Shown here piece after piece: positions 1-7,365 of a DNA stretch of 9,576 bases. This DNA comes from Vibrio madracius (GTDB lineage: Bacteria; Pseudomonadota; Gammaproteobacteria; Enterobacterales; Vibrionaceae). A model generated the notes under the pieces. It was not told the origin of the DNA and ran no database searches. It saw nothing but the letters and a program-made list of their open reading frames with translations. Location of the stretch: NCBI GenBank assembly GCA_000695745.1, contig ASHK01000262.1, positions 1-9,576 of the forward strand. The letters are read 5' to 3'. Made by a program: the position numbers and the translations under genes. Positions within the stretch are counted from its first letter, which is position 1. The number at the start of each line of letters is the position of its first letter.

Positions 1-1116
1 AAAGGTTTCTAACGGTGTTTCTCCTTTGCGGAAACACTCGACCATGTGTCTGTTTTCATCGGTATATCCGTAAATGCCGGCTTCATCCTCCAGTACAGGC
101 ATAAGCCCTTGTTCTGCATTTTGTTTTTCGACTAAATCTTCACCTTCTTCCCCTTTGACTTCGCGGGACATAAAGATTTTCAACCCGGTATTTAATGAGT
201 TAAATTCCATCGCGTACTCAGGACCTAACAGTTCCAGTTGTATCCTCAGTCCTGCGCCGACATATGCCCATGAGGTTGTTGCCTCGATGACCACTTCATG
301 ACCTTGTTCATCCTCGAGTAGAATGGTGCCACGAGCAAAATCCTCTGAAGGACGTTTATGATAATTAACGTCAGGCCCGTATAGTGAGGTGAGTTTGTCT
401 GCGTAGTGCTTTCTGACCCATTTCAAGTTAGCGGTGCTGCCATTGACTTCTTTCACCTTCAGGCTATTTCTTGCGCCGTTTGGTTCAGTCAACATGTAAC
501 GTGCTACCTCAACAGAGTGACACATCATGTCGGATAACACGCCACCGCCTTGTTTATCACCTTGCCAGAACCAAGCACTATGAGGCCCGGAATGCTCTTC
601 GGCTGCTCTAGCGAGGTAAGGTCTACCAGTTGCACTCGCGGCACGACGCCAAATGATATCTTTGCCACGGCTAACCGGTGTGCAAAAGACTTGATTCTCT
701 AGGTATCCGTGATTGAGTTTGGCTTCTTTAACAAGGCGAACCATTTCTCTTGCCTCACCGATGGTACGAGCCAGAGGTTTTTCACAGGCAATAGCACGCA
801 GTTTTGAGCGTCCTTGCGTTACTTCTTTGTGAATGACTTCCATGATACTAAGGCGCGTAAAGTTAGGCGTCAGCAACCAAACGGCGTCAACATCCTCCGC
901 TTGAAGTAAAGCTTCTAAGCTGGAGTAGGGCTTGCAATCTCCCAGTCCCAACTCAGCCACTAAACCACGAAACATCTCACACTCTTCGAAGTTTGTGCTG
1001 TAGACGCCCGTGACATCGACATTCCTAACATTGATCATGGATTTAAGGTGAAATTGCGCAATAAATCCACTACCGATAAAAGCGATTCTTAAACGTTCAG
1101 TCGTTGAATTGTTCAT
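1..1116 (-). CDS. Gfo/Idh/MocA-family NAD(P)-dependent oxidoreductase (3' end off window)
   Basis: The frame is open for 372 codons from ATG at 1116 to the left edge, so only the last few residues are missing. Residues 11-20 (IAFIGSGFIA, followed by H23) form a Rossmann dinucleotide-binding motif. CEKPLA at about 111-116 carries the family's EKP lysine, and GGVLSDMMCH at 191-200 supplies the usual Asp196/His200 catalytic pair. Members of this family oxidise or reduce sugars, cyclitols and sugar derivatives in the cytoplasm with NAD(P). The ATG overlaps the TGA of the LacI-type gene (ATGA), and an AAGGA Shine-Dalgarno sequence lies about 10 bases upstream. Being last in a CUT2 sugar-uptake operon, it probably oxidises the imported sugar, but the substrate cannot be read from the sequence. 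No frameshift is seen. The family call is firm; the substrate is unknown. Confidence 0.93.
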   Translation of the reverse strand, partial: MNNSTTERLRIAFIGSGFIAQFHLKSMINVRNVDVTGVYSTNFEECEMFRGLVAELGLGDCKPYSSLEALLQAEDVDAVWLLTPNFTRLSIMEVIHKEVTQGRSKLRAIACEKPLARTIGEAREMVRLVKEAKLNHGYLENQVFCTPVSRGKDIIWRRAASATGRPYLARAAEEHSGPHSAWFWQGDKQGGGVLSDMMCHSVEVARYMLTEPNGARNSLKVKEVNGSTANLKWVRKHYADKLTSLYGPDVNYHKRPSEDFARGTILLEDEQGHEVVIEATTSWAYVGAGLRIQLELLGPEYAMEFNSLNTGLKIFMSREVKGEEGEDLVEKQNAEQGLMPVLEDEAGIYGYTDENRHMVECFRKGETPLETF

Positions 1117-2139
1117 TGGTTACTGTCCTTATTATTTGCTATTGCCGTGGACTCACGGATACAGATTTCAGTGGGTAAAATTACATTCGTTTCTAAACTT
1201 TCTATTTGGTTTAATTTGTTGTTCAAAAGCTGAAAAGATTGTTGACCAATTTCGAAGCGGGGTTGGTGAATGGTAGTAAGCGCTGGCTCAGACACTTGGC
1301 ACCAAAATAGGTTATCGAAGCCAACGATGGATACATCTTGTGGAACAGAGTAGCCCAACTCACGCAGTGTTTTGATTGCACCCACGGCCATTTCATCATT
1401 TGAGAAAAAATGGCGGTAGGCGGCTCTGGTAACTGCATCAACCGTTGGCATGCTGCTTTGGCAGACCAAAGTTCGAAATTACCACATTCTATGTAACCTT
1501 CTTTAATCGTTAAGTTCGCTCGTTGCATTGCCATTTGATAGCCCTTCAAGCGGCGATCACTCATGATTTCACCGGTAGCCCCCGGACATGAGCAATACGC
1601 TTGTGTCCTAATGCAATCAAATGATTAACGGCTTGTTGACCTGCCGCCACATTGTCGATAAGCACGTTGGGTAATGCACAGTTTTCGACTGCCTCAAGAG
1701 CGATAACCACGGGGAGGTGTTCGAGCTGTCGATTTAGCTCTGCAGATTGCGTTAATTTCCCCGTCATCAAAATCATGCCATCAGCATGGTGGTCGAGTAG
1801 CATTTCGACGTATTTTTGCACAAGAGAATTATCGTTGTCGCAGTTACACATAAGCACGTTGTAGCCCGCTTCCCGTGCTGATGATTCAATACCCGCCATA
1901 ATATCCAAATAGAAGGGGTTCTTTATGTCGCGTACAACCAACAAGATCATGCCAGTCTTTTTTATTCGCAAAGACCGAGCGATCGCATTGGGACGATACC
2001 CTAATTCTTGCGCCACTTGCTTCACTTTTGCCCGAGTTTCTTCTGTGACCCTGGCATCACCAGAGAGCGCACGTGAAACGGTGGATGCCGATACTTGTAA
2101 TTGATGGGCAATATCTTTGAGTGTTACTGTGTTGCTCAT
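1113..2139 (-). pseudogene. LacI-family transcriptional regulator, two frameshifts (likely sequence errors)
   Basis: The N-terminus is a classic LacI helix-turn-helix: TVTLKDIAHQLQVSASTVSRAL at about residues 4-25, with hinge helix PNAIARSLR at about 50-58. A periplasmic-binding-protein-like effector domain follows. The frame starting at 2139 stops at 1561 after HVRG. Adding one base to the C run at 1579-1583 continues it as ATGEIMSDRRLKGY. A second break lies at the A run 1405-1410; adding one base there joins PPTAIF to FSNDEMAVGAIKT, a standard LacI-family motif. The repaired protein is 342 residues, normal for the family. Its ATG overlaps the upstream permease stop (ATGA), and its TGA overlaps the oxidoreductase start (ATGA). 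It is expected to repress the operon until the transported sugar or a derivative binds. As read, the protein is truncated after the DNA-binding half. Confidence 0.9.
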
Positions 2140-3140
2140 GAACGAAGTCCTTTACCTCTTCCATAGAACGTCATCAAAATCAGAAGAGTCGAACCAAAAA
2201 TCATCTGGCGTCCAAACTCGGGAATGTTGATTGTCGTTAGAATGCTTTGCAAAATGACTAATAAAATGGCGCCAAGCATGGTTCCCCAATAGCTCCCTTT
2301 ACCTCCAGCTAGCGACGTGCCACCAAACACGACAGCGATAATAGAACTTAGCGAGTATTGGTCACCAACGTTAGCGAAAGAGGCGCCTGAGTAACCCAAT
2401 AAACATAACCCTGCCACCGCTGCGAACAGTCCGCTGCAGGTATAAATGCCAATTCTTACGCGTTTTACGGGGACGCCTGCCATATAGGCTGCGTGTTCGT
2501 TTGAGCCAATGGCATAAATATTTTGTCCAAAGAGTGTGCGCTTTAATAACAAAGCGATAGCAATACCGATAGCGATCCAAAGCCAAAGGATCCCAGGAAG
2601 GCCAAATAGGAAGGGTTTAGAGACAAAATCAGCCAGTAACGGGGCGGAGACACCAGAAGGAACGCCTTGTCGGATTACGACCAGCAAACCTTGTATAACG
2701 CCAAGCATTCCGAGTGTCATGACCAAAGGTGGGATACGAAATAGCGTGACACCGATACCGTTTAATAGACCAAAAAAGGTACCTGTTCCCAGCGTTGCCA
2801 AAATCGCAACAGCAATGTTGCCATTATTGCCGTCCATGACATTACCAGCGACAATCACAGATAAAGAGACAATAGCGCCGACGGAAAGGTCAATACCTTC
2901 TTTGCCGCCTAGAATAACGAGGTTTTGCCCCACGGCAACGATCCCAAGCAGCGAGGCGACGATAATCAGACGGACGAGTTGCTGAAAGGTGGTAAACCCA
3001 GGAGACAGCGCTTCGCCAATGATCAACAGTGCGATAATTAGTACCACTGCAATGAACAAAGGTTGCTTAAGCATCATGACCATTCGTTCGCTGCTGAACA
3101 ATGCTGATCGCGGGGGATTCATTCTTATTGATCTCGACAT
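2136..3140 (-). CDS. CUT2-family sugar ABC transporter permease (second permease)
   Basis: This intact protein of 334 residues is almost entirely hydrophobic, with roughly nine or ten candidate membrane segments. The first is at about residues 26-44, after a charged cytoplasmic N-terminus. The CUT2/ribose-type permease signature GIDLSVGAI is at 82-90. RTLFGQNIYAIGSNEHAA at 201-218 is the cytoplasmic loop typical of this family, and a glycine-rich GGTSLAGGKGS at 273-283 precedes the last helices. It forms half of the inner-membrane channel, presumably as a heterodimer with the permease encoded just upstream. A strong Shine-Dalgarno sequence (AGGAGG) lies about 8 bases before the ATG, inside the end of the preceding gene. 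Its stop overlaps the LacI-type start. Substrate specificity is not evident. Confidence 0.93.
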   Translation of the reverse strand: MSRSIRMNPPRSALFSSERMVMMLKQPLFIAVVLIIALLIIGEALSPGFTTFQQLVRLIIVASLLGIVAVGQNLVILGGKEGIDLSVGAIVSLSVIVAGNVMDGNNGNIAVAILATLGTGTFFGLLNGIGVTLFRIPPLVMTLGMLGVIQGLLVVIRQGVPSGVSAPLLADFVSKPFLFGLPGILWLWIAIGIAIALLLKRTLFGQNIYAIGSNEHAAYMAGVPVKRVRIGIYTCSGLFAAVAGLCLLGYSGASFANVGDQYSLSSIIAVVFGGTSLAGGKGSYWGTMLGAILLVILQSILTTINIPEFGRQMIFGSTLLILMTFYGRGKGLRS

Positions 3141-3151
3141 GTTAGCGCCTC

Positions 3152-4138
3152 CTACTCATGATTACGCCAAGCATTAACGCAATTAAAAATGGAAAGTCCT
3201 TGAACAAAGTTCTGCCACGACGGAGGAGTGCCCATAAAGTAGACTAGGCTATTGATGAGGCCAATGGTCAGTGCCCCAAAGACAGAACCGAGGGTGGTTC
3301 CAAAACCACCCGAGAGCATAGACCCACCTAACACAACGGCTGCGACGGATGAGAGTGTCATCACGCTACCAACTAATGGATCACCACTAGCGGTATCTCC
3401 GGTTAAGCAAAATGCGGCAAGGCTGGCAAAAACACCACAGATAACGTATCCCTTGATTCTGGTTTGGGTGACAGCGATACCTGATTGGTATGCCGCTTTT
3501 TGGTCATCACCGACGGCGAGTAATTCCACGACTAGTCTCGTTTTGGCTAGTGTGTGAAGCATCACCGCTAGAGCTAACACGACGTAAAAAACAAAAGGAA
3601 CACCGAAGATGGAACCAAAGTAAGTTTGCCAGAAAATAGTCGGTGCTGGCATTCCGGCAACTGGTAATACGTAGAGAGCAACGCCTGTAAAAAAGATAGA
3701 GGTCGCAAAGGTGGCGACGATGGCTTGGAGCCTAAGCCATGCGACGAGTAGGCCGTTAAACAACCCACAAGCTGCTCCAACCAGTATACCGATACCCATG
3801 ATGCCGAATGTTGACAGCCCGTCCCCTCCAAACTGGTTCATAAGCGTAATGATAACAACATTGACCAGTGACAAAATGGTACCAGCCGACAGGTCAATAT
3901 CACCGGCAAATACCACATAAGTTTGTCCAATGGCTAAACAGACTAAAGCCAAATAAGTACTTAGCAGTCCAGAAACGCCGCGAAAAGAGACACTACTTGC
4001 GTTGAATAAACCGTTGAGTAGGAACAATAAAATAAGGATCAAAAGGGCCGGTAAAAATGGGTAGCTTGAGCATAATCGTTTGACTTTGTGTAAAAACGAG
4101 TCAGCTCTTTCCGTGGTAGCAATATTAGATAGGCTCAT
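3152..4138 (-). CDS. CUT2-family sugar ABC transporter permease (first permease), C-terminus frameshifted
   Basis: A 328-residue hydrophobic protein with the family signature GDIDLSAGTILSL at about 79-91 and a second glycine-rich segment (LGGSMLSGGFGTTLG) near the end. It pairs with the permease encoded downstream to form a heterodimeric inner-membrane channel, as in other CUT2 systems with two permease genes. The start overlaps the ATPase stop (TAATG). The last residues as read (IFNCVNAWRNHE) are not permease-like. Removing one base from the A run 3185-3189 changes them to ILIALMLGVIMSRRR, a normal hydrophobic final helix with a basic tail. The stop then falls at 3142-3144, leaving a single base before the next ATG. 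The true length is therefore probably 331 residues, ending at 3142. Confidence 0.9.
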   Translation of the reverse strand: MSLSNIATTERADSFLHKVKRLCSSYPFLPALLILILLFLLNGLFNASSVSFRGVSGLLSTYLALVCLAIGQTYVVFAGDIDLSAGTILSLVNVVIITLMNQFGGDGLSTFGIMGIGILVGAACGLFNGLLVAWLRLQAIVATFATSIFFTGVALYVLPVAGMPAPTIFWQTYFGSIFGVPFVFYVVLALAVMLHTLAKTRLVVELLAVGDDQKAAYQSGIAVTQTRIKGYVICGVFASLAAFCLTGDTASGDPLVGSVMTLSSVAAVVLGGSMLSGGFGTTLGSVFGALTIGLINSLVYFMGTPPSWQNFVQGLSIFNCVNAWRNHE

Positions 4139-5646
4139 TAGTTTGTTACCCCATAGGCAGCATCATAAAGGCTAAAACGTGTTTTGTTTTCACCGCTCAA
4201 CTCTTTAGTTACTTTGCCTCCATTGAAGACAATAATTCGATCGGAGTTATCGAGTAATTCGGAGTCTTCTGACGAGTACAAGATGATGGCAACACCATCT
4301 TGAGCGAGTTCTCGAATCAGTGAAAAAAGCTCGGCTTTTGCCGATAAATCAATTCCCTTAGTCGGATCATCGAGAAGTAATATCTTAGGTTTATTAATGA
4401 GCCATCGAGCGATCATTACTTTTTGCTGATTCCCTCCAGACAGCGAATCTATTTCATGCATTAATGATGGGTACTTAGTGCTGTAGCTTGGATAGCGCGG
4501 CAGTCGCTTCTGATGACAGTTGCGAAGAAGACAGTACAAAGCGGCCCATAGTATTGGCATAGACAGCCGTGCTATTTTCCAAAATAGTCCGACCTTGTAT
4601 GACGCCATCGTAGGTTCGATTGCCAGAAACATAAGCACATCCTTTTGCAATTGCTGCTCTCGGATGAGAAACATTGTACTCCGTGTCATTAACCGTAATG
4701 GTTCCAGAATCAATGCTATTTGCGCCGTAGATGGCGCGAAGTATGGCCGACTGTCCTTGGCCGTGAAGTCCGCCGAATCCTAGTATTTCTCCGCGGTTTA
4801 AGCTGAAGTCTACGCGACTAAATCCTTTTCCTGATAGGTCTTTAACGTGCAAGATGCTGTGGCGGTCTGGTGTTTTTAGTGTGGAGGTCGATGCTGATAC
4901 TGTTGGTGGCAACGTGTGTTCGCCAACCATTAATTGAATGATATCACTAGGCTCTACGTCTTTTTTTTCTCTTGTTGCGATGATTTGACCATCTCGAATA
5001 ACTGTCAATCTGTCACTTATTTCAAAGATCTCATCCATTCGGTGTGAAATCATGATCATGGCGCGACCTTGACGCTTCAAGTCAGAGAGAATACTAAAAA
5101 AGCGTTCTACTTGCGCACGGTCTAACGCCGATGTGGGTTCATCGAATATCAGGATGTCAGCTTCGGTGGCGAGTGCTTTGAGGATCTCAACCAGCTGGCG
5201 TTGATCCGCTCTCAAATCGACAATCTTGGTCATTGCCGTGAAGTTGTCACCAGACACCTCTTTAAATAAGTCGATGTATTGTTGCGCTTTAATAGTTAGC
5301 GCGGTTTGATCAACAAAGACCCCATATTTCATGGGTAAGTGATTAATAAAGATGTTTTCGGCGATGGTTCTATTGAGTGATAGGCTGAGCTCTTGATAAA
5401 AAATACCTATTCCGAGTGCTCTGGCGTGTTGTGGAGAGCTTAACTGCACATCTTTACCATTCAGCGTGAACGTGCCTGTGTCAGGTTCAACACTACCCGC
5501 TATCATCTTACACAGGTGCTTTTGCCAGAGCCGTTGGTACCCATAAGTGCATGTACCTCTCCAGCATTCAAAGAAAAGTCGCCTTTCTTAAATGCTTGAG
5601 TGGCACCGTAGGATTTACTCACATTGGTTAAGGTTAACTTAGACAT
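4138..5646 (-). pseudogene. CUT2-family sugar ABC transporter ATPase (two nucleotide-binding domains), two frameshifts
   Basis: Restored, this is a 502-residue fused ATPase of the RbsA/AraG type that powers sugar import at the inner membrane. Domain 1 has Walker A GTNGSGKST (36-44), a Q-loop near YQE (84-86), Walker B ILIFDEPTSAL (165-175) and ISHRMDEI (200-207). Domain 2 has a degenerate Walker A (GLHGQGQS, 293-300), signature LSGGNQQK (402-409) and Walker B LLLDDPTKGID (423-433). The frame from ATG 5646 stops just after GKST; one extra base at GG 5515-5516 restores STLCKMIAG. A second break close to 4475-4490 needs one base removed (or two added) to join LSKLQH to KYPSLMHEIDSLSGG. A GGAG Shine-Dalgarno sequence precedes the start. 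The domain 1 signature is unusual (LRADQRQLVEI). The gene lies directly after the binding-protein gene and overlaps the next permease. Confidence 0.9.
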
Positions 5647-5665
5647 TGTATGCTCTCCGGGATAC

Positions 5666-5692
5666 GTGGGGGAGAATAGACCTTCTCCCCAC
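5666..5692 (-). other. Intercistronic stem-loop after the binding-protein gene
   Basis: In the 54-base gap between the binding-protein stop and the ATPase start, GGGGAGAA (5669-5676) and TTCTCCCC (5683-5690) form a perfect 8-bp stem with a 6-base loop. The stem can be extended by two pairs past a one-base bulge. No U tract follows, so it is not a typical intrinsic terminator. Such hairpins behind binding-protein genes commonly protect the upstream mRNA from 3' decay or reduce read-through, giving more binding protein than ATPase and permease. That role here is inferred. Confidence 0.65.
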
Positions 5693-5700
5693 TCACTAAC

Positions 5701-6721
5701 CTATTTAAATAGCTTGTTTGCCTCTTCAATAGATAAAGCCGATGTATAGGAGTAATATCCCGGTTTTCCTTCAAGCTCTGCGCTAACTTGTTTAACGTTT
5801 TTGCCATCAATAAACGGAATGTCGAGGTACATAGCGTTTTTGTAGACTCCTTGATTGGCAGGGACTTTGAGCTCCTTACCTTGCAGTAAATTCACCGCCA
5901 CGTTTAAAGCACTCGCCATTACGCCAGGAGGGTTGACCGACGCCGCGGATGTGAAATCGTTATCTACCCAGATATCGATAAAGTCTTTACGAATCTCACC
6001 TGTTGCAGCAATGTCAGAGGTTTTGTTTGCGTCCATGATCGAACGCCACGCACCAGCGGCCATACCATCTTGAACCCACACGCCTTTTAGATCCGGATAA
6101 GTAGCAAGAATATTCTGCATTGCCTGTTGGCCTTGCGCTTGTTCCCAATCCGCATTGATTTCATTAACAATCTTGATGTTTGGGTATTGTTTGAATACTT
6201 CTCGGTAACCGTTAACACGCATCTCATTGGCAGGATGACCAGCAACGCCGTTGATAGCGACAATAGACCCCTCTCCATTAAGTGTTTCCGCAAGCCATTT
6301 CGCAGTACTGGCTGCGTATGCTTTGTGGTCAATGCCCACATACATCGCATCTTGTGAAGACACTTCTGCATCAGTCGATATAACTAAGATGCCCCGTGCT
6401 TTTGCTTGTGAGAACACAGGTCAAAAGCGGTTGGACTGTTGGGATTGATAATAATGGCATCTACACCTTCATTAATGAAATTACGAACGTGGGCAACTTG
6501 TCCTGGGACATCAACATTGGCGCTTTGGACCACAATGTCGATTTCAACACCTTGCTCAGCCAAGCTTTTGCCATTTCTTCGGCTTCTGAAATCATTTGTG
6601 TACGCCACTCACTCCCGACCCAACCATTCGAGAGTCCGATCTTTAGATCTGCCGCTGAGACTGAAATTGAGCTTACAGAAAAAACTGTAGCTAATAAAAC
6701 TGCTAAACGTTTAATTTTCAC
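5701..6721 (-). pseudogene. Periplasmic sugar-binding protein of the CUT2 ABC transporter, two frameshifts
   Basis: This is a type I periplasmic sugar-binding protein that delivers the sugar to the two permeases. I prefer the GTG start at 6721: TGGAGA lies about 9 bases upstream, and translation gives a compact signal peptide (basic KIKR, hydrophobic core, VSA cleavage site before ADLK at residue 24). The in-frame ATG at 6736 has no Shine-Dalgarno sequence. The mature part begins KIGLSNGWVGSEW. Adding one base to the T run 6566-6569 joins SEAEEMAK to SLAEQGVEID. Adding one base at GG 6419-6420 joins NPNSPTAFD to PVFSQAKARGILVISTDAE. The repaired product is 340 residues, normal for the family. 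It is first in the operon, directly behind the CRP/LacI-type promoter. As read, it would stop after about 85 residues. The sugar is not identified; general resemblance to ribose or galactofuranose binding proteins is at family level only. Confidence 0.9.
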
Positions 6722-6734
6722 TTCAATATTCTCC

Positions 6735-6750
6735 ATGCAAACGATTGTAT
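6735..6750 (-). promoter_or_regulatory. Candidate LacI-family operator
   Basis: ATGCAAACGATTGTAT is an imperfect palindrome centred on CG (6742/6743), with six of eight positions symmetric. It has the A/T-flanked CG-centre form typical of LacI/GalR operators. It lies at about +2 to +17 relative to the predicted transcription start and just upstream of the GTG start, where a bound repressor would block initiation. The operon encodes its own LacI-type protein, which is the natural candidate to bind here. Confidence 0.5.
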
Positions 6751-6758
6751 TCGCAGTT

Positions 6759-6764
6759 AGTATA
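6759..6764 (-). promoter_or_regulatory. Predicted -10 box of the sugar-uptake operon promoter
   Basis: TATACT on the minus strand matches the sigma-70 consensus at five of six positions and predicts transcription starting near 6752. The -35 position at 17-base spacing reads ACATTA, a poor match, and overlaps the CRP-like site. This is what an activator-dependent class II promoter usually looks like. Confidence 0.5.
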
Positions 6765-6784
6765 AATAATAACCTTTCTTATAA

Positions 6785-6800
6785 TGTGGTTATGATCACA
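6785..6800 (-). promoter_or_regulatory. CRP (cAMP receptor protein) binding site
   Basis: On the minus strand the site reads TGTGATCATAACCACA. The first half-site is perfect (TGTGA), the 6-base spacer is correct, and the second half-site matches TCACA at four of five positions. Its centre (6792.5) lies about 40.5 bases upstream of the start predicted from the -10 box, within one base of the class II position (-41.5). Catabolite control of a sugar-uptake operon is expected. Confidence 0.65.
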
Positions 6801-7297
6801 ATCTGATCAAGATTAGTGTTGTTCAACGTGGTGAATAAGGTTGGTACTTAAACTGCTAAGACGGTTTGAAAATGGTAAGTGAGCTAGTAATTTCAAGGCT
6901 TATGTCAGAAAAAGCATGCGTAAAAAATAGTGAGGAATTGACAAGGTTTACTAACAATTTTCTACCAATTTTGTGAGTTATTTTACAGTTCTGGTCTATC
7001 AGTGGATCACCTGTTCGCCTCACAATATTTGGCCAAATGGCCTCGACCATCCATAGTGTTCGGTCTATCTAATTGTGTTCCCTAAGCGAAACTAGACGTA
7101 AAAATTAGATGACGTCATTGAAATATGAAGATGACAGACGTAGTCCTTTCTATTTCAAACGCTTTTGTCTTCTTGATTGCATCTTTAGTTAAATTTTATT
7201 GATGGATTGTTGTTAGTGAGATTTATGGCCCGAGTAGGGCTTCGTACTAACGCAGAATCACGCAGCGCTCACAAAACTATCACGATGATAGACAAAT

Positions 7298-7320
7298 TTA
7301 AATTAACTCGGTTAATTTAA
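7298..7320. promoter_or_regulatory. Perfect inverted repeat (10-base arms, 3-base centre), candidate operator
   Basis: TTAAATTAAC (7298-7307) and GTTAATTTAA (7311-7320) are exact reverse complements around TCG. The dyad ends about five bases before the likely -10 element of the rightward gene and so overlaps its -35 region. This is the position of a repressor operator or of an activator replacing a -35 box. The A/T-rich arms make an RNA hairpin terminator unlikely. The protein that binds is unknown. Confidence 0.5.
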
Positions 7321-7324
7321 TTGC

Positions 7325-7332
7325 TATAGAAT
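7325..7332 (+). promoter_or_regulatory. Possible -10 element of the 2H-protein gene
   Basis: TATAGAAT contains two overlapping near-consensus -10 hexamers (TATAGA and TAGAAT) about 35-40 bases before the ATG at 7366. No good -35 hexamer lies at the right distance; that position is occupied by the 7298-7320 dyad. Confidence 0.35.
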
Positions 7333-7365
7333 ACGTTCATAGAAACAAAGTTTGGAGAAAACCCT

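Larger units (their letters stand above)
6722..7365. other. Divergent intergenic region, 644 bases, no convincing gene
   Basis: The left quarter holds the leftward CRP/LacI-type promoter and the right end holds the promoter region of the 2H-protein gene. Between them I see no protein-like frame and no convincing intrinsic terminator. There are several palindromes: ATTTGGCCAAAT at 7027-7038, ATGACGTCAT at 7109-7118, and a dyad at 7298-7320. A short GCCC/GGGC hairpin near 7228-7240 lacks a U tract. The middle 400 bases are longer than two promoters need, so an unannotated small RNA or further regulator sites are possible but not shown. Confidence 0.6.

Noticed and set aside
2536..2985. 149-codon plus-strand open frame
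   Set aside because: It lies wholly inside the intact permease gene on the other strand. The product is a Pro/Thr/Ile-rich string typical of the antisense of a hydrophobic protein.
5510..5520. Programmed ribosomal frameshifting as an explanation for the split ATPase
   Set aside because: There is no slippery heptamer or downstream pseudoknot. The same kind of break occurs in four other genes, which points to a general indel process.
6396..6806. 136-codon plus-strand open frame across the binding-protein start
   Set aside because: It is antisense to the signal peptide and promoter of a well-supported gene, and the product has no family features.
6938..6943. Perfect TTGACA (-35 consensus) on the plus strand
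   Set aside because: At 16-18 base spacing the sequence (around TCTACC) does not resemble a -10 box, so it is probably a chance match.
6856..7050. 64-codon minus-strand open frame in the intergenic region
   Set aside because: Its product shows no recognisable domain or composition typical of a real protein, no good ribosome site was seen, and it covers palindromic sequence that looks regulatory.
7228..7240. GCCC-GAGTA-GGGC hairpin as an intrinsic terminator
   Set aside because: The stem is only four base pairs and no U tract follows on either strand.
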